A DNA stretch of 64,000 nucleotides from Desulfatitalea alkaliphila (GCF_022968795.1 NZ_JALJRB010000001.1:310001-374000), one strand, 5' to 3'. Shown: positions 17,542-26,059, counted from the first letter of the stretch. A program made the numbers and translations. Notes: generated by a model not told the origin, from the letters alone.

Positions 17542-18534
17542 ATGAAAAACCGTGTATTGATGTCCGTGCTTTGCCTCGTTTTCGCGATCAGCTTGTTGCC
17601 CGTGGTCGCTTCGGCGGAAAAAGAGCTGAAACTGGCCTCGTGGGGACCGACCCAGCATTATGTCGCAACGGCCCGCGCGGAGTGGATCAATGAGGTCAAT
17701 GAAAAGCTGGCCGGCCGCTACAAAATCGTCGACTACCCCGGCGGACAGCTTTTCGGTCCGCGCGAAATGCATACCGCCGTCGCCCGCGGTTCGGTGGATC
17801 TCGGCGTCGTGCTGCAACCGGCCATGCTGGCCATGGTACCGATTCTGCAGGGTGTCTACCTGCCTTTTGCCTTTGACAACCTGGACGAAGTCGCCGAAGC
17901 CTACTCCGGCGAATCGCTGGAAATCCTCGAGCGCGCCATGGAAGCCAAGCGGCTGAAACTGGTCTACATGAGCTACACCGACGGCGTGCAGATGTACAGC
18001 GCCAAGGGCAACATCGAGAAAGTAGAAGACCTCAAGGGGTTGCGGGTGCTTTCCCAGAGCCCGATTTTTTCTGAAATCATGGCCAAATTGGGTGCCGCCC
18101 CGGATACCTCCGTGCCCCAAACCGAGCAATACATGGCCTTGCAACGCGGCATCTCCGACGCCATCGCCAACTCCGTCGTTGGTGGCTATTTCCAGAAAAA
18201 CCATGAAGTCGCCCCTTACGTCACCCTGATGGACATGAGCTTTTCGACCATCCCGGTGCTCATGAACCTCAACACCTGGAACAGCCTGCCGGCAGATGTG
18301 CAGGAAGTGCTGACGTCCATCGGACACGAAAAAGGCCTAAAGACCCTGGCCATGGCCAAGGGATGGCAAGCCAACTTCGAGAACAAATTGAAGGAAGAAG
18401 GCGCCACGGTGACCGAAATGTCCGACGAGGAGATGGAAAAAATCCGCGTGGTAGCCCGCGAAGTGTGGGAAAAGTGGGCCAAGGACAACGGCCCGGAAGC
18501 CCAGCGCCTGCTGGAAATCAGCTTGAAGCGTTAG
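17542..18534 (+). CDS. dctP: TRAP transporter substrate-binding protein (DctP family)
   Basis: A 330-aa periplasmic binding protein with a Sec signal (MKNRVLMSVLCLVF, cleavage near VASA/EKEL). The DctP fold is recognised from LASWGPTQHYVATARAEW near the N-terminus, the EDLKGLRVLSQ segment and the conserved P-x-TEQYMALQRG-x-DA block with the usual substrate-contact region. Family members bind organic acids as an arginine-carboxylate salt bridge. The ATG at 17542 has GGAGG 8 nt upstream. It is first in the operon dctP-dctQ-dctM-usp-trx-like. The exact substrate cannot be told from sequence. Expression probably depends on sigma-54, judging by the -24/-12-like element and upstream palindrome. Confidence 0.9.
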   Translation: MKNRVLMSVLCLVFAISLLPVVASAEKELKLASWGPTQHYVATARAEWINEVNEKLAGRYKIVDYPGGQLFGPREMHTAVARGSVDLGVVLQPAMLAMVPILQGVYLPFAFDNLDEVAEAYSGESLEILERAMEAKRLKLVYMSYTDGVQMYSAKGNIEKVEDLKGLRVLSQSPIFSEIMAKLGAAPDTSVPQTEQYMALQRGISDAIANSVVGGYFQKNHEVAPYVTLMDMSFSTIPVLMNLNTWNSLPADVQEVLTSIGHEKGLKTLAMAKGWQANFENKLKEEGATVTEMSDEEMEKIRVVAREVWEKWAKDNGPEAQRLLEISLKR

Positions 18535-18656
18535 GGAGCGCCGCAACGCCGATCCCCTGTTTCACGCTCTGATGCAACTGTACACACCATCGCGGGCCGG
18601 GGCCCTTGACCGGCCCGCGATCATGCAATCCGTTTCCCGCGACGACAGGAAGGCTC

Positions 18657-19166
18657 ATGGAACCCCAACCCCCCAAAAAATTTTTTCTGTTTCGTTTCAT
18701 CGACTTCACCAGCGATGTCGGCGGTGTTGCTTCGGCCATCTGCCTGCTGGCGGCCACCTTCATCATCACCTATGAAGTGTTCGTGCGCTATCTCTTTTCC
18801 GCCCCCACCACATGGGTTGCGGAAATCAGCATCTACCTCTGCATGGCGCTGGGATTGCTGGGCGCCGCCTACGCACTGAAGAACAACAGCCATTTCTCCA
18901 TCACCATCGTCGTCGACCGACTGACCGCCAAGAACCGACGCCGCCTGAAAATCTTTACCAACCTGATGGGGATCGCCTACTCGATCATTTTCATCGTCAA
19001 GGGGGCGGAAATGGCCAAGTTCGCATGGGATATCAAGGATGCCAGCACGGGTGTCCTGCAATTTCCCCTGTGGATTCCATGGAGCCTCGTTCCCATAGGC
19101 GGGCTTTTGTTGACCCTGCAGTTCATCAACAAACTGGCCGAGGAATTCGCCCATCGAGAAGGGTAG
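18657..19166 (+). CDS. dctQ: TRAP transporter small permease subunit (DctQ family)
   Basis: A 169-aa inner-membrane protein with four hydrophobic helices, matching the 4-TM DctQ subunit in length and topology. It contains the conserved EVFVRYLF and TTWVAEIS segment after helix 1. The ATG at 18657 has AGGAAGG 4-10 nt upstream and is preferred to an upstream in-frame TTG at 18606. DctQ pairs with DctM and is needed for solute uptake driven by a sodium or proton gradient. It lies between the binding protein and the large permease in the usual order. Confidence 0.88.
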   Translation: MEPQPPKKFFLFRFIDFTSDVGGVASAICLLAATFIITYEVFVRYLFSAPTTWVAEISIYLCMALGLLGAAYALKNNSHFSITIVVDRLTAKNRRRLKIFTNLMGIAYSIIFIVKGAEMAKFAWDIKDASTGVLQFPLWIPWSLVPIGGLLLTLQFINKLAEEFAHREG

Positions 19167-19231
19167 CTATGCCGCGCCATCGTTTCCGTATCAGGCTTCA
19201 CCTGCATCCGTATTGAAAAGGGTAGTGTCCT

Positions 19232-20626
19232 ATGATGACCTTGTATGTGATCGGTTTTATCGTCGCCTTCCTGTTGGTGCTCGCCAGCGGTTTCCCTGTC
19301 GGCTTCGGCCTCGGGTTTCTCGGCCTGGGACTGATGGTCTTCTACACCGGCTTTGACCAAGCCCTCACCATGGGCATCGAGAGGGCCTACACGGCGCTGG
19401 ACTCCAGTGTCCTGGTGGCCGTTCCCCTGTTCATTTTCACCGCCCAACTGATCGCCGAAACCGGCATGGGCAAGCGGCTGTTCGATGCGGCCAGGACTTT
19501 TCTCGGCCGCTTCCGGTCCGGGCTCGGAACCGCCACCATCGCTAGCAGCGGCATCTTTGCCGCCATGACCGGCTCCAGCTTCGTCTCGGCCTCGACCATG
19601 GGTTTGATCGCCATTCCCGAGCTGCGCAAAGCCAAATTTTCCGACACGCTCATTTCCTCGGCCATCACGGCCGGCGGATCCCTGGGCATGGTGATTCCGC
19701 CCAGCATCGTCATGATCGTCTATGGTTACTTGACCGACGAGTCCATCGGCAAGCTCTTCATGGCGGGCATGATCCCCGGCGTTCTGTTGATCGTTCTCTA
19801 TTCCGCCGCCTTGGCGCTCTGCTTCCGCCTCGAACGCCGGGGCCGGCCGGCACCCCCGGTAACCTTGCCCGGACAGGACGGCGAAGAACAGGCACCGGCA
19901 GCGGCCGCAAACGGCGGCGCTGTCAACTCGCCTTTCGGGCAGCTCAAAGAGGCCGCCGAGTTCGTGCCCATGACCAAATTCAAGGCTTTCAAAGAAGCTT
20001 TCTGGGGGCTCTTGGCGCCCATCATCATTCTGGGCGGCATCTACCTCGGCGTCTTCACGGCGCCCGAAGCGGCCGGCATTGCGGCCATTTACTGCATGCT
20101 GATCGGCTTTTTCATCTATCGCACCCTGACCATCCGTAAATTCTGGAACGCCTTGATGTCTTCGGCCATGATATCGGCCATGGTGGCCGTCATCATCATC
20201 GGCGGCGCCATCATCGGCATGGTGGTGGTGTACGGCCGCATCCCGCAGCAAATTCTAGCCTTGATCGTCGCCAAAGACCTTTCGCCTTTACTGCTCCTGC
20301 TGCTGATCAACCTCTTTTTGTTCTTTCTGGGCATGTTCCTCGAGGTGCTGGCCCTGGTCTACCTGGCGATTCCCCTGCTTTATCCCGTGGTGCTGCACAT
20401 GGGCTGGGACAACATCTGGTTTGCGGTGATCCTGCTGATCAACGCCAATCTGGCACTGATCACGCCTCCCATGGGCGGGGTCCTCTACATCGTCTCCCAG
20501 ATCGGCGCCATACCGATCAACAAGGTTATCAAGGGCGCGCTGCTGCCGGTGATCATCATGGTGGTGCTGCTGATCGTCATCATCTTTGTCCCGTCCATTG
20601 CCACATGGTTGCCCGGCATGATGTAG
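19232..20626 (+). CDS. dctM: TRAP transporter large permease subunit (DctM family)
   Basis: A 464-aa inner-membrane protein with about a dozen helices. Family landmarks include VPLFIFTAQLIAETGM, SGIFAAMTGSSFVSASTMG, GGSLGMVIPPSIVMIVYG and FLGMFLEVLAL. A hydrophilic stretch around residues 205-250 (RRGRPAPPVTLPGQDGEEQ followed by an Ala-rich run) is longer than usual between helices and looks like a cytoplasmic loop insertion. It forms the transport channel with DctQ. There is a 65-nt gap after dctQ and the universal stress protein gene follows within 70 nt, so the genes are probably cotranscribed. Confidence 0.9.
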   Translation: MMTLYVIGFIVAFLLVLASGFPVGFGLGFLGLGLMVFYTGFDQALTMGIERAYTALDSSVLVAVPLFIFTAQLIAETGMGKRLFDAARTFLGRFRSGLGTATIASSGIFAAMTGSSFVSASTMGLIAIPELRKAKFSDTLISSAITAGGSLGMVIPPSIVMIVYGYLTDESIGKLFMAGMIPGVLLIVLYSAALALCFRLERRGRPAPPVTLPGQDGEEQAPAAAANGGAVNSPFGQLKEAAEFVPMTKFKAFKEAFWGLLAPIIILGGIYLGVFTAPEAAGIAAIYCMLIGFFIYRTLTIRKFWNALMSSAMISAMVAVIIIGGAIIGMVVVYGRIPQQILALIVAKDLSPLLLLLLINLFLFFLGMFLEVLALVYLAIPLLYPVVLHMGWDNIWFAVILLINANLALITPPMGGVLYIVSQIGAIPINKVIKGALLPVIIMVVLLIVIIFVPSIATWLPGMM

Positions 20627-20692
20627 CGGGCACCCACCGACATCCGATTTCGAGCAAGGTTTTGAATGACCGATTCAACTGGGGAGCGAACG

Positions 20693-21220
20693 ATGGCGCA
20701 CAAAATTGAAAAAATTCTTTTTACGACCGATCTTTCCAAAAGCTCGGTGAAGGTGTTCGAGCAAACAGTTGTCCTGGCGGCCTCTCTGGGTGCCGCCATC
20801 ACCATTTTGCATGTTATTGACGACGGGTCCGGTTCTTCCGGTTCCCAAAGCCGCATGGTCCATCTGGTGGATCGGGATGTATATGAAAAGATCCGGCGGG
20901 AGAGCCAGGACATGGTCAAAAACCTGCTGATCGGTAAGCAGCGCACCATTCCTGTGATTCAAGACGCATTGAAGCGCCTGTGCGAGAAAACCACCGACAA
21001 GCTCGGCGAGGACCATGAGGTGACCATCGACGCCATTGAAGTGACCTACGGCAATGTCGCCGATGCGATCATCGAATTGTCCGAAGCCACCCAATGCGAC
21101 CTGGTGGTCATGGGATACAACAAAAAGGGATCGCTGTTCAAGGCGCTGTTGGGCAGCCCGGAAAAAAGCGTCATGAAACAGAGTAAAAAACCGATTCTGC
21201 TGATCCCCCTGGAGACCTGA
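20693..21220 (+). CDS. UspA-family universal stress protein of the TRAP operon
   Basis: A 175-aa single-domain Usp protein. It opens with the typical KIEKILFTTDLSKSSVKVFE strand-helix and ends with DLVVMGYNKKG and LLGSPEKSVMKQSKKPILLIP, the ATP-contact and last strand of the fold. The glycine spacing around GYNKKGSLFKALLGS is slightly off the ATP-binding consensus. The ATG at 20693 has GGAG 6 nt upstream; an alternative start is 20666. Usp genes directly after TRAP genes recall TeaD of Halomonas, which modulates the TeaABC transporter, so a transporter-regulating role is a reasonable inference. Confidence 0.82.
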   Translation: MAHKIEKILFTTDLSKSSVKVFEQTVVLAASLGAAITILHVIDDGSGSSGSQSRMVHLVDRDVYEKIRRESQDMVKNLLIGKQRTIPVIQDALKRLCEKTTDKLGEDHEVTIDAIEVTYGNVADAIIELSEATQCDLVVMGYNKKGSLFKALLGSPEKSVMKQSKKPILLIPLET

Positions 21221-21274
21221 AAGCGCCGGCAGGAGAAGTCTTGCAGTGGACGTCAGCAACCCGTTAGGGAAAAC

Positions 21275-21604
21275 ATGAACACATCGCTTTGCCGCATAAG
21301 ACCCGACAACTACCTACAAGAAGTAGCCCTGGCGGACAAACCGGTGCTTATGCTGTGCATGCCGTTCAACGAGGCGTTCCCATCCCAGCTGAAGGTCGTG
21401 GAAGCAGTGGCCGACCAGATGAAGGCGGTGGTCAAAGTGGGATTACTTGACGAGGCTTTCATCGACACTTTCAAGAAGAACCTGCAGATATCGGGAACGC
21501 CGACCTTTCTAATCATGGTCAAAGGCAAGGAGCGGAGCCGGATGATCGGATTGGCGGACCATCAAATGCTCAGCGACTTCATCGCTGGCACCACCGTCGC
21601 CTGA
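21275..21604 (+). CDS. Thioredoxin-fold protein without CxxC
   Basis: A 109-aa protein with a thioredoxin pattern: a strand ending VLMLCMPFNE where WCGPC would be expected, a long helix, VKVGLLDEA, and the cis-proline loop SGTPTFLIMVKGKE. The CxxC active site is absent (CMPFNE keeps only one Cys), so disulfide exchange is unlikely; a scaffold or sensor role is more plausible. It is the last gene of the TRAP operon, 54 nt after usp, and is followed by a strong GC hairpin at 21641-21688. Confidence 0.7.
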   Translation: MNTSLCRIRPDNYLQEVALADKPVLMLCMPFNEAFPSQLKVVEAVADQMKAVVKVGLLDEAFIDTFKKNLQISGTPTFLIMVKGKERSRMIGLADHQMLSDFIAGTTVA

Positions 21605-21640
21605 CCGGCCGGATCCGCCCGTCCCCTTGCGGTATGCGCG

Positions 21641-21688
21641 GGTCGGCGGCGGGCAGGGAGTGCACAGCACCTCTGCCCGCCGCCGATC
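21641..21688. terminator. GC-rich hairpin ending the TRAP operon
   Basis: CGGCGGCGGGCAG (21644-21656) pairs perfectly with CTGCCCGCCGCCG (21673-21685), and the stem can extend three more pairs outward, one of them a G-U. The loop is 16 nt and no T-run follows. Its position 37 bp after the last stop suggests a terminator or stabiliser. Confidence 0.5.
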
Positions 21689-21759
21689 CGGTCCACCCGG
21701 AAAACATCAGCGCACGACACGATCAAAGGGGCAACCCCATGACCCCGGGGGGAGCGAAC

Positions 21760-21813
21760 GGCACACACCTGGCACACCTATGGATCGCACCACATGTGTG
21801 CCTTGACACACAT
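21760..21813. promoter_or_regulatory. Operator cluster shared with the liv operon
   Basis: ATGTGTG (21794-21800) and CACACAT (21807-21813) form a perfect inverted repeat around CCTTGA. The core GTGTGCCTTGACACA matches the arms of the inverted repeat at 28296-28347 (GTGTGCCGTGACACA) in 14 of 15 positions. Two extra half-sites GGCACAC lie just upstream (from 21760 and 21771). It lies about 90 bp before a sigma-54-like promoter. Confidence 0.6.
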
Positions 21814-21894
21814 CGCACATCTTCCGAACGTCTTCACAAATAATTTTTCTTCATAATTTCTGACTGTTGCGACATAGCCGCAAACCGACACCCC

Positions 21895-21910
21895 AGGCAC
21901 GCATCTTGAA
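21895..21910 (+). promoter_or_regulatory. Sigma-54-like promoter of the 21981-24450 operon
   Basis: AGGCACGCATCTTGAA fits the -24 half (GGCACG) exactly and the -12 half as TTGA rather than TTGC. The predicted start near 21922 leaves a ~60-nt leader, similar to the liv promoter. Confidence 0.45.
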
Positions 21911-21980
21911 TTGCATCTGCTTTCGGACACCCCGACTTCAATACAACCCTCAATGGCGGCACCCCGAAAGGAGATCTGTG

Positions 21981-22763
21981 ATGAGCAACACCGATGTAAT
22001 CATTTTCGACATCATGGCCTGCAATGTGTATTGGGATTTTGAAAACTCCCCCCTGCCCAAGGAGCAGCATAAATTCCTGGTGGCCCTTTATCCCACCCCG
22101 GGGGTGGTCACCCCTGATCTGATCGAAAGCATCACCGCCTGCGGCCCCGGCGGCTATAAGGTGGCCTTCACCAACCGGATGTTCACCAACGAGAATCGCG
22201 ACGGCTGGATTTACGATCCCAAAATCCCCAACTATTGGTATATGGTCAATCTGCCCACCGGCTTCATGCAGGAGGGGAAATACACCATCGAAATCAAATG
22301 CAAAGATGGTAAAACGGTGAAAAAATCGCGCCTCCAGCAAAACGGCCCCTCCGATGCCATGGTGGCCTCCTACCTCAAGGTCAAGGACGAGATGTATCGC
22401 TCCTTCGCGCCGTCGAAAACCAACCCCTTGGTTGCCGACGCAGCCCTGCAGAACATCGAGTGCCGCTGGAAGACATTGAAAGACCTGGACAACCATGATG
22501 CCTTCTACGTCTATCGCCTTGCCGAAGGGGCCTCCTCCCGCGAATTCAATACCCAGGAGTTGGTCTGGTTCGACAACATTTATCTGCAACGCCTGCGCAA
22601 CGACGATCCGCAGGCCGGCCGCAACCGGAACGCGGTGCTGGTCGAGACCGAACTGAAACCGGCCACCAGTTACGCCTATTTCGTGGAGATCACCGATGCC
22701 AACGTCGGCGGCGACGCCAACATTTGCATTTTCCAGCCCCACCAGGTTTTCGTCACGCCCTGA
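21981..22763 (+). CDS. Protein of unknown function, predicted beta-rich
   Basis: A 260-aa protein I do not recognise. There is no signal peptide or membrane helix. It is rich in aromatic residues and predicted strands (DVIIFDIMACNVYWDFEN, KYTIEIKCKDGKTVKKSRL, PATSYAYFVEITDANVGG), which suggests one or two immunoglobulin/fibronectin-like sandwiches separated by a helical middle (MVASYLKVKDEMYRSFAPSK). The ATG at 21981 has AAAGGAGAT upstream; the open frame continues 38 codons upstream but crosses the predicted promoter. It is first in an operon with a small lipoprotein and a Liv-type binding protein, and shares operator and sigma-54-type promoter with the liv operon, so a role in the same uptake or degradation pathway is inferred. 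Confidence 0.65.
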   Translation: MSNTDVIIFDIMACNVYWDFENSPLPKEQHKFLVALYPTPGVVTPDLIESITACGPGGYKVAFTNRMFTNENRDGWIYDPKIPNYWYMVNLPTGFMQEGKYTIEIKCKDGKTVKKSRLQQNGPSDAMVASYLKVKDEMYRSFAPSKTNPLVADAALQNIECRWKTLKDLDNHDAFYVYRLAEGASSREFNTQELVWFDNIYLQRLRNDDPQAGRNRNAVLVETELKPATSYAYFVEITDANVGGDANICIFQPHQVFVTP

Positions 22764-22819
22764 CGCCGATTATCCGCAACCGTTGACAAGCACCACATTC
22801 ACTCCACAGGAGGTTCGCC

Positions 22820-23191
22820 ATGAAAAAAACGATCTTCATCACCTTGATTGCAACCCTGGCCCTGTTTCTGTCTGGGTGCGCCGCCGGCGCACCCAAGGGG
22901 TCCGCCGTGGACATGACCGGCACCTGGCGGTTCGACGTGGTCTCCCCCGGCGGTTCCGGTTCGCCCACCTTCGAATTGCAGCAGGAGGGCGCCGCCCTGA
23001 CAGGCAACTACAACGGTGCCTTCGGTCAAGCCCCATTGACCGGCGTGGTGAAGGACAAGGCGTTTGAGATTCGATTCATCAGTATGGGTACCGAAATCGT
23101 TTACACGGGCCACGTGGACGGTGACAGCGTGGCAGGGGAAGTCGACTTCGGCGGCCAGGGCGAAGGCACCTTCAAGGGCCGCAAACAGTAA
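22820..23191 (+). CDS. Small lipoprotein with lipocalin-like beta domain
   Basis: A 123-aa lipoprotein with signal MKKTIFITLIATLALFLSGC (Cys20). The mature part has the pattern GTWRFDVVSPGGSG, FELQQEGAALTGNYNGAFG, GVVKDKAFEIRF, YTGHVDGDSVAGEVDFGG and GEGTFKGRK. This strand-turn series also occurs as an add-on domain at the end of bacterial hydrolases; no enzyme motif is present. A good Shine-Dalgarno (AGGAGG) precedes it, and the downstream binding-protein gene starts 17 nt later. It could present or capture ligand at the membrane; function unproven. Confidence 0.7.
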   Translation: MKKTIFITLIATLALFLSGCAAGAPKGSAVDMTGTWRFDVVSPGGSGSPTFELQQEGAALTGNYNGAFGQAPLTGVVKDKAFEIRFISMGTEIVYTGHVDGDSVAGEVDFGGQGEGTFKGRKQ

Positions 23192-23208
23192 AGCGAAAAG
23201 AGGTTCCA

Positions 23209-24450
23209 ATGATACGGTATGGGCAAAGCACCCTCTTTATGGCGCTGATCATTGCGCTGTGCGCATGGCACGGTCCGACCGCGGCCGATGAGATTCGGAT
23301 CGGCTTTTCGGGGCCCCTTAGCGGCGTGGCGGCGGAATACGGCCAGGACGTGGTCAACGGCATCGAACTGGCCGTCAAAGAGATCAACGCCGGCGGCGGC
23401 ATCACGGTGGCCGGCAAACGCTACACCGTTCTTCTGGAACGGCTCGACGACCGGGCCGACCCCACCCAGGCGGTGAACAACGCCCGCCGCTTCAAGTCCA
23501 ATGGCGCCATCGCCGTGTTCAATGCGGTCTTCGGCACCAGTGCGGCCATGATGCGCATCAACGAAGAACCGGGGCACGAATTTCTGGTGCTGGCTTTCAC
23601 CAGCACCCCCCGCATCACCGACATGGGCAACAAGCTGACGGTGGTGGTGCCCGGCCCCTTCAGCTCCATGGCCCACATCAGCGCCGATTGGGCTTTTGAA
23701 CGGGGCTGGAAAAAGTGTGCCATGGCGGTGACCGTGGGCCCCTACGGCGACGAGTGGCGCAAGGTGTTTCGCGAGATATGGGAAAACCGGGGCGGCACCA
23801 TCACCTCCGATCGGCCCGCCAACTACTACACGGAGACCGATTATTCGGCGGTGCTGGCTGCCACTCTGGCCACCAAACCCGATGTCATGCTGATCGGCGG
23901 CCCCTCGAGCACCACCGCCTTGATGATCGAACAGGCGCGCGGCATGGGTTTTCGCGGCGGGTTCATCATGATCGACCAGGCCAAGCTGGACTATGTCCGG
24001 GAGGTGCTCCAGGGCACCCGCGTCATGGGCAATCTGATCGGCGCGGCGGGCGCCGCCATACCGCCGCGCGAGGGCCAGGATTTCGCCCAAAGGTATCGCA
24101 AGGCCTACGGCCGTGCGGCGACGGCCGAAAGCGCTTTCAACTTCACGTTCATGCATGCCTTGGCCCGGGCCATTGAAGCCGCCGGCACGGTGAACGACGT
24201 GCATCGGATCCGCGAGGCCTTCCCACAGGCCTTTCCCATGTATGCCACCGAGTTTCCCATGGAGGCCTATGGTCTGACGGAAGAAGGGCGCGCCCTGGTG
24301 ACGACGGCCACCCAAACCATCACCGAAGGCGAGTTGGATCCACCCGAACTCTATTTCTGGTGGCCCAAGACCCGGGAGGCATTCGAAGCCGTTGAAAAAT
24401 CGTCGCGCATCGACCGCAGCATTCCCCGCCGCTGGCTGACAACCGATTGA
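23209..24450 (+). CDS. Liv-type ABC transporter substrate-binding protein
   Basis: A 413-aa periplasmic binding protein of the branched-chain amino acid type (LivJ/K fold). A Sec signal ends near GPTAADE. The mature start EIRIGFSGPLSGVAAEYGQD and the GIELAVKEINAGGGI segment are diagnostic, with typical lobes up to LYFWWPKTR. Ligands of this family include amino acids, amides, aromatic acids and short carboxylates, so specificity is open. It converges on livF at 24585 across a strong hairpin. The permease and ATPase genes lie on the other strand, and both operons share an operator and sigma-54-type promoter, so this is the probable binding partner of that transporter. Confidence 0.88.
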   Translation: MIRYGQSTLFMALIIALCAWHGPTAADEIRIGFSGPLSGVAAEYGQDVVNGIELAVKEINAGGGITVAGKRYTVLLERLDDRADPTQAVNNARRFKSNGAIAVFNAVFGTSAAMMRINEEPGHEFLVLAFTSTPRITDMGNKLTVVVPGPFSSMAHISADWAFERGWKKCAMAVTVGPYGDEWRKVFREIWENRGGTITSDRPANYYTETDYSAVLAATLATKPDVMLIGGPSSTTALMIEQARGMGFRGGFIMIDQAKLDYVREVLQGTRVMGNLIGAAGAAIPPREGQDFAQRYRKAYGRAATAESAFNFTFMHALARAIEAAGTVNDVHRIREAFPQAFPMYATEFPMEAYGLTEEGRALVTTATQTITEGELDPPELYFWWPKTREAFEAVEKSSRIDRSIPRRWLTTD

Positions 24451-24452
24451 TC

Positions 24453-24486
24453 CCCGCAGGGGCACGGCCTGCCGTGCCCCTGCGGG
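24453..24486. terminator. Convergent-gene hairpin, 16-bp stem
   Basis: CCCGCAGGGGCACGGC (24453-24468) pairs perfectly with GCCGTGCCCCTGCGGG (24471-24486) across a 2-nt loop, just after the binding-protein stop. No T-run follows in either direction; it can still block or stabilise both convergent transcripts. Confidence 0.6.
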
Positions 24487-24584
24487 CTATGTCGAGGATT
24501 TCAAGAGAGCGAGAACGCGGCGTTGGACCGCAAGGCGCCGCTTCCGAATGGGCAGCCAACGATGGGATGGGTGCCCACGACCGT

Positions 24585-25289
24585 TCAAGTGCCCAGGTAG
24601 GCTTTGCGCACCACGGAGTTGTGCATCAACGTGCTGCTGGGACCTTCAATTACCAGGGCGCCGTTTTCCAGAACATATCCGTACCGGGTGATCATCAGGG
24701 CGATGCGGGCGTTCTGCTCGGAAAGGAAGATGGTCATCCCCATCCGGTTCAGGCTCTGGATGGCATCGGCGATGCCTTCGACCACCAGCGGCGCCAAACC
24801 GATGGAGGGCTCGTCCAGCAGCAGCAATTGCGGCCGGGACATCAGCGCGCGGCCCATGGCCAGCATTTGCTGCTCGCCCCCGCTGAAAGTGCCGGCCAAT
24901 TGACGGGCCCGTTCCCCCAAAACCGGAAACAGCGCATACACTTGCTCCAGTGCATCGGCCACCTTTTTGCGGTCTTTGACGGTGTGGGCGCCCAGCATCA
25001 AGTTCTTGTGCACGGTGAGTCCGGGAAACAGTTGGCGCCCTTCGGGGCACAAAGCCAAGCCGCGGCGCACGATACGATCGGCCGGTAGATGGCTGATGGT
25101 CCGACCCTTGAAGGTGATGGTGCCCGTGGTGGGCGCCACCAGTCCGGCGATGGTTCTGAAGAGGGTCGATTTACCGGCCCCGTTGCCCCCCAACAACGCC
25201 ACGCAGCTGCCGGCGGCGATCTCCAGAGAGACATCGTGGATCACATGGTGCGTGCCGATAGTGGTGCTCACATGTTCCAGCTTAAGCAT
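24585..25289 (-). CDS. livF: Liv-type ABC transporter ATP-binding protein LivF
   Basis: A 234-aa ATPase with Walker A GGNGAGKS, the Q-loop region, ABC signature FSGGEQQMLAMGRAL, Walker B LLLLDEPSIGLAP and the C-terminal segment typical of the shorter LivF subunit. It is the last gene of livHMGF, overlapping livG by 8 nt. It forms the heterodimeric ATPase with LivG that powers import through LivH/LivM. Confidence 0.92.
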   Translation of the reverse strand: MLKLEHVSTTIGTHHVIHDVSLEIAAGSCVALLGGNGAGKSTLFRTIAGLVAPTTGTITFKGRTISHLPADRIVRRGLALCPEGRQLFPGLTVHKNLMLGAHTVKDRKKVADALEQVYALFPVLGERARQLAGTFSGGEQQMLAMGRALMSRPQLLLLDEPSIGLAPLVVEGIADAIQSLNRMGMTIFLSEQNARIALMITRYGYVLENGALVIEGPSSTLMHNSVVRKAYLGT

Positions 25290-26058
25290 CGCGCTTCTTT
25301 CCCAAATAGGCTTCGATCACGCTTTCATCGGCGGCGACCTGCGCCGGCCTGCCCTCGGCGATTTTTCGGCCATGATTCAAGACGATAATCCGGTCGGCCA
25401 GGTCCATGATCATGCGCATTTTGTGTTCGATCAGGCAGATGGCGATCCCGGTGGCGTGGATGGTGCGAATCAATCGGGTGATGGCATCCGTGTCCTCTTG
25501 AATCAAGCCGCCCGTCGGCTCATCCAACAGCATCAAGGCGGGCTCACTGATCAGCGCCATGCCGATGGCCAGGCGGCGCTGCTCCACTTGGGACAAGGTG
25601 CCGACCGTGTGGGTGGCCTTGGCGGTCAAGCCGATGGATTCCAGAACCGCCAAAACCTTGCGTTGCAAGCGGTCTTGATCGTCGCGCCAGCGTGCGTTGC
25701 GCCACAGGGTGTCCCAGTAACCGCTGCGGGTCCTTTTCTGGTAGCCCAAGGCCAGGTTGTGCACCACCTGCAACTCTTCGAACAGGGCGGTGTGCTGAAA
25801 GGTACGGGCCAATCCTTTGCGGGATATCCGGTGGGGCGGCAACCCTGATAAGGGTTCGCCCTGGAAGAAAACGGTGCCCGCGGTGGGCCGCAGCAAACCA
25901 CTGATCAGGCTGAACAGCACCGATTTGCCTGCGCCGTTGGGGCCGATGACGGCCAGCATTTCGCCGCTGCGCACCTGAAAGCTGACATCGTTGACGGCTT
26001 GCATCCCGCCGAAGCATTTGACCAGGGACGCCCCTTCGAGCAGCACCTTGTGGGCCAT
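25282..26058 (-). CDS. livG: Liv-type ABC transporter ATP-binding protein LivG
   Basis: A 258-aa ATPase with Walker A GPNGAGKS, Walker B LMLLDEPTGGL and the LivG-type tail HGRKIAEGRPAQVAADESVIEAYLG. The ABC signature reads LSQVEQRRLAIG rather than the LSGGQ or AYGQQ usual in this subunit, a departure that could alter ATP-sandwich contacts. It is tightly packed between livM (1-bp gap) and livF (8-nt overlap), which suggests translational coupling. Confidence 0.9.
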   Translation of the reverse strand: MAHKVLLEGASLVKCFGGMQAVNDVSFQVRSGEMLAVIGPNGAGKSVLFSLISGLLRPTAGTVFFQGEPLSGLPPHRISRKGLARTFQHTALFEELQVVHNLALGYQKRTRSGYWDTLWRNARWRDDQDRLQRKVLAVLESIGLTAKATHTVGTLSQVEQRRLAIGMALISEPALMLLDEPTGGLIQEDTDAITRLIRTIHATGIAICLIEHKMRMIMDLADRIIVLNHGRKIAEGRPAQVAADESVIEAYLGKKRDA

Positions 26059-26059
26059 T

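Larger units (their letters stand above)
21605..21980. other. Intergenic region with terminator and sigma-54 control region, 376 bp
   Basis: No gene is supported. It holds a terminator-like hairpin for the TRAP operon, a cluster of operator sites (21760-21813) and a sigma-54-like promoter (21895-21910) for the operon beginning at 21981. Confidence 0.55.
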
